6,559 bases of DNA from an uncultured Selenomonadales bacterium (lineage in GTDB: Bacteria > Bacillota > Negativicutes > Selenomonadales > Selenomonadaceae), in the NCBI GenBank assembly GCA_946403735.1, contig CAMJAZ010000096.1, positions 1 to 6,559 of the forward strand. Reading direction: 5' to 3'. Of the stretch, positions 4,383 through 6,559 are shown piece by piece. Position 1 is the stretch's first letter; the number at the start of each line of letters is the position of its first letter. Below the pieces are notes generated by a model that had not been told where the DNA came from, did no database searches, and saw only the letters and a program-made list of their open reading frames with translations. The position numbers were made by a program, and so were the translations under genes.

Positions 4383-5882
4383 ATGAAGACATTTAAACGC
4401 AATTTTATTCGCTACACTGACGCGGGCTTACCAATTCTTTACGTCGACACTTTTGAAGAAAATAAAGCTAAGGAAATTATTCACGAACTTTGTACAAAGC
4501 AACGGCGCGGCGTCATTGAATGGAATTTATTGGGCGCGTGGGATTTTAGCGACGGTCAAACTATCGCTTTGCCAAAAGCTGATTTAGCTGAAACGTTGCA
4601 ACTTTTAATCAGCGATGACAATTTGGACAACAAAACGCTGATTCTTCAAGACGCCCATTTTAATTTGGATAAACCTGAAACAATTTCCACGCTAAAATTT
4701 ATAGCGCTGGAAATTACTAGCGGCAAGTACGACTGCAACATTGTCATAATTTCGCCGCTTGTGACTTTGCCGAAAGAGTTGGAAAGTTACACGACGGTTA
4801 TGGAACTTGATCCACTGACTGAAAATAATATCAAGGAAATTATCAGGGACTTCAACAACGTACAAGGCATTGACCAGCCCGCAGAAGATTTACTCAACAA
4901 ACTTGTCACACGGCTAAAAGGTCTGTCACAAACTGAAATTCAAAATATCCTTTCGCTTGCCATTTCAGAAGACGGTATGTTGACTTATTCCGATTTGCCG
5001 AAAATTCTTGAACAGAAACAGCAGATTGTTAAAAAGTCTGGCATTTTGGAAATGGTACGCGTCAAGGAAACAATGAATGACATCGGCGGACTTGAAAATT
5101 TAAAAGCGTGGCTACTTCGTAAAGCTGAAATTTTTAAACATATTAAAAAGGCTCAAGATTTTGGCGTCGACATTCCGAAGGGCGTTTTAATTGCTGGAAT
5201 GCCAGGTTGCGGAAAATCTTTAACTGCGAAGGCGGCGGCTAAAGCGTTCGACGTACCTTTACTTCGCCTTGATATGGGCAGACTTATGGGTAAGTACGTC
5301 GGCGAATCAGAAGGCAATATGCGTCGCGCAATAAAAATTACTGAAGCAAGTTCGCCGTGCGTACTTTGGATTGATGAACTTGAAAAGGCATTTGCTGGCG
5401 TAAGTGGCAACGGCGGCGGCTCTGAAGTTACGACTAGACTTTTTGGAAATTTTTTAACATGGATGCAGGAAAAAAATTCTTTAGCTTTCGTCGTAGCTAC
5501 TGCAAATAAAATTGATTCGCTCCCGCCTGAACTTTTGCGTAAAGGTCGATTCGACGAAACTTTTTACGTCGACTTGCCCAACCTTGAAGAGCGCAAAAAA
5601 ATTTTGGAGATTCACATAAAAAAACGCCGTAAAGCTGACCTTAACAAAATTTCGCTTGATAATCTTGCCGCTAACACTGCTGGCTATTGTGGCGCAGATT
5701 TGGAAGGCGTCGTACGTGAAGCGATTGAAAATGCCTTCGTGAAGAAAAAGTCTGCACTGACTACCGCCGATATAATTGAGGCTATCGGAAATACTCATTC
5801 ACTTTCGGAAATTATGAAGGATTCAATAGACGCTATGAAGAAAATGTACGAAAAACTTAAACTTAAAAGCGCGTCTAGATAA
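4383..5882 (+). CDS. Ycf46-like AAA+ ATPase
   Basis: Predicted cytoplasmic AAA+ motor of 499 residues with the two-part layout of Ycf46 proteins. Residues 1 to about 215 form a degenerate ATPase-like domain: ILYVDTFEE near the start, then a Walker-B-like TLILQDAH (85-92) and a switch segment VIISPLVTLPKELE, but no Walker A. Residues 225-480 form a complete AAA module: NDIGGLENLK (232-241), Walker A GMPGCGKS (272-279), pore-type segment MGKYVGESEG (302-311), Walker B VLWIDELE (327-334), sensor 1 Asn375, arginine-finger region LLRKGRFDE (384-392) and sensor 2 GAD (437-439). The glycine-rich insert GVSGNGGGSEVTTR follows Walker B. The start has only a poor GGTGA site four bases upstream, after the heptad array. 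In cyanobacteria Ycf46 has been linked to photosynthetic carbon use, which cannot apply directly here, so the substrate is unknown. The gene 14 bp downstream is the obvious candidate partner. Confidence 0.9.
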   Translation: MKTFKRNFIRYTDAGLPILYVDTFEENKAKEIIHELCTKQRRGVIEWNLLGAWDFSDGQTIALPKADLAETLQLLISDDNLDNKTLILQDAHFNLDKPETISTLKFIALEITSGKYDCNIVIISPLVTLPKELESYTTVMELDPLTENNIKEIIRDFNNVQGIDQPAEDLLNKLVTRLKGLSQTEIQNILSLAISEDGMLTYSDLPKILEQKQQIVKKSGILEMVRVKETMNDIGGLENLKAWLLRKAEIFKHIKKAQDFGVDIPKGVLIAGMPGCGKSLTAKAAAKAFDVPLLRLDMGRLMGKYVGESEGNMRRAIKITEASSPCVLWIDELEKAFAGVSGNGGGSEVTTRLFGNFLTWMQEKNSLAFVVATANKIDSLPPELLRKGRFDETFYVDLPNLEERKKILEIHIKKRRKADLNKISLDNLAANTAGYCGADLEGVVREAIENAFVKKKSALTTADIIEAIGNTHSLSEIMKDSIDAMKKMYEKLKLKSASR

Positions 5883-5896
5883 CGGAGGAATGAAGT

Positions 5897-6559
5897 ATGG
5901 CGGCTGACTTTGAAAAAATTTTTATTACCGTTGCGCCCATTGCTAGGGACATTTTAATTTCCTACATGGCTAAAGGTAAAGTTGACAATGTAAAGTGGTT
6001 GACTAAAGTTTTAGCTAGCAATAAGTATCCAGCTGCGGAAGCGGTTGCACTTGCGGCGGAAATTTCTTCAACAATCGGCAGATTTTCTCAAAATATGCGT
6101 GACATTGAAAAAAACTGCGCGGCTGGCAAAACTAAGGAACAATGGCTGAAAAGTTTCGTCGAAAAAAATGTTGACTTGCCGCCTCAAGAAAAAGGCGAAT
6201 ATCTTTCACAAGTCAACGCCGCTTTAAATTTAGGCAGTCAAACTTTGGCAGATAATACTGACTTGACGCAAAAAGTTAATCAGCTTAATCAACAGGAATT
6301 GCCGCCGACTGATCCTAAGGCGCAATGGAATAAGTACACCATGACGCCAAACATTAATAAAATCAGTAAACAAGCGGAACTAATGGGCGCGAACATTTCA
6401 TCTGCCGATACGCCGAAAATTCCAAGTGAAGATATTTTGAAGAAAGACGCGCTTGAAAGTGAACGCGGTTCAGTACTTGATGAAGGTTTGAAAATGGCGG
6501 CAACTGCGGCACTTAAAATCGCTCACGACGCGGGCAAACTTCCATTCTTGCCAAAAGCT
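5897..6559 (+). CDS. Unrecognised helical protein, 3' end outside window
   Basis: An open frame runs from ATG 5897 to the window edge without a stop, giving at least 221 residues. GGAGGA (5884-5889) lies seven bases upstream, a strong site; a nearer ATG at 5890 stops after five codons and is not used. The first 90 residues look mostly alpha-helical, with alanine-rich amphipathic stretches (PAAEAVALAAEISSTIGRF) and no signal peptide. A polar, proline-containing region follows (LPPQEKGEY, QELPPTDPKAQWNKY, TPKIPSEDI). The last visible part is helical again (GLKMAATAALKIAHDAG) and ends KLPFLPK at the edge. One cysteine (74) is seen. I recognise no catalytic motif, metal site or membrane span and assign no function. 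Its position 14 bp after the AAA+ ATPase, with a better ribosome site than the ATPase has, suggests cotranscription and possibly a substrate, adaptor or more abundant structural partner. Confidence 0.9.
   Translation, partial: MAADFEKIFITVAPIARDILISYMAKGKVDNVKWLTKVLASNKYPAAEAVALAAEISSTIGRFSQNMRDIEKNCAAGKTKEQWLKSFVEKNVDLPPQEKGEYLSQVNAALNLGSQTLADNTDLTQKVNQLNQQELPPTDPKAQWNKYTMTPNINKISKQAELMGANISSADTPKIPSEDILKKDALESERGSVLDEGLKMAATAALKIAHDAGKLPFLPKA

Noticed and set aside
5153..5798. Two minus-strand open frames inside the AAA+ gene.
   Set aside because: They lie opposite the conserved Walker and sensor motifs, so the plus-strand frame is the constrained one.

Overview
The window is about 6.6 kb of AT-rich bacterial DNA with tightly packed genes. 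Every gene from the left edge to about 2.8 kb reads on the minus strand, and every gene after that reads on the plus strand. The two halves diverge from a 63-bp region (2798-2860) that carries back-to-back promoters. Strong AGGAGG-type ribosome binding sites, TTG starts, a small rubredoxin and a lactate-dehydrogenase-type malate dehydrogenase suggest an anaerobic Firmicute-like organism. A lineage such as the Negativicutes is possible, but this rests on general impression and I hold it weakly.

Minus-strand half, in order of transcription (right to left): a TIGR04076-family small protein (2480-2797, TTG start); 5-formyltetrahydrofolate cyclo-ligase (1758-2342); a CYTH/triphosphate-tunnel phosphatase (1304-1756, TTG start one base after the cyclo-ligase stop); rubredoxin (1055-1207, with its own good promoter); and malate dehydrogenase (15-965). 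The cyclo-ligase and CYTH genes are evidently cotranscribed and translationally coupled. Together these genes cover central carbon metabolism, electron transfer, folate salvage and polyphosphate or nucleotide hydrolysis.

Plus-strand half: an AAG/MPG-type 3-methyladenine DNA glycosylase (2861-3454), whose promoter places the transcript start at or next to the ATG, so it is probably leaderless; the membrane zinc protease HtpX (3456-4316); a Ycf46-like AAA+ ATPase (4383-5882); and a helical protein of unknown function (5897 to the window edge, incomplete). Spacing of 1, 66 and 14 bp suggests one operon. Glycosylase and HtpX suggest a damage or quality-control theme. The ATPase and unknown protein look like a motor-partner pair and are the best candidate for an undescribed system.

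Three intergenic gaps (rubredoxin-mdh, TIGR04076-cyclo-ligase, htpX-AAA) carry arrays of 7-bp units sharing a CTA/TAG core. In all three, CTA-N4 is the main orientation on the coding strand. The window also contains many AAAATTTT palindromes, but none in malate dehydrogenase. No tRNA, rRNA, CRISPR, insertion sequence or convincing intrinsic terminator was seen. No gene-free stretch exceeds 300 bases.
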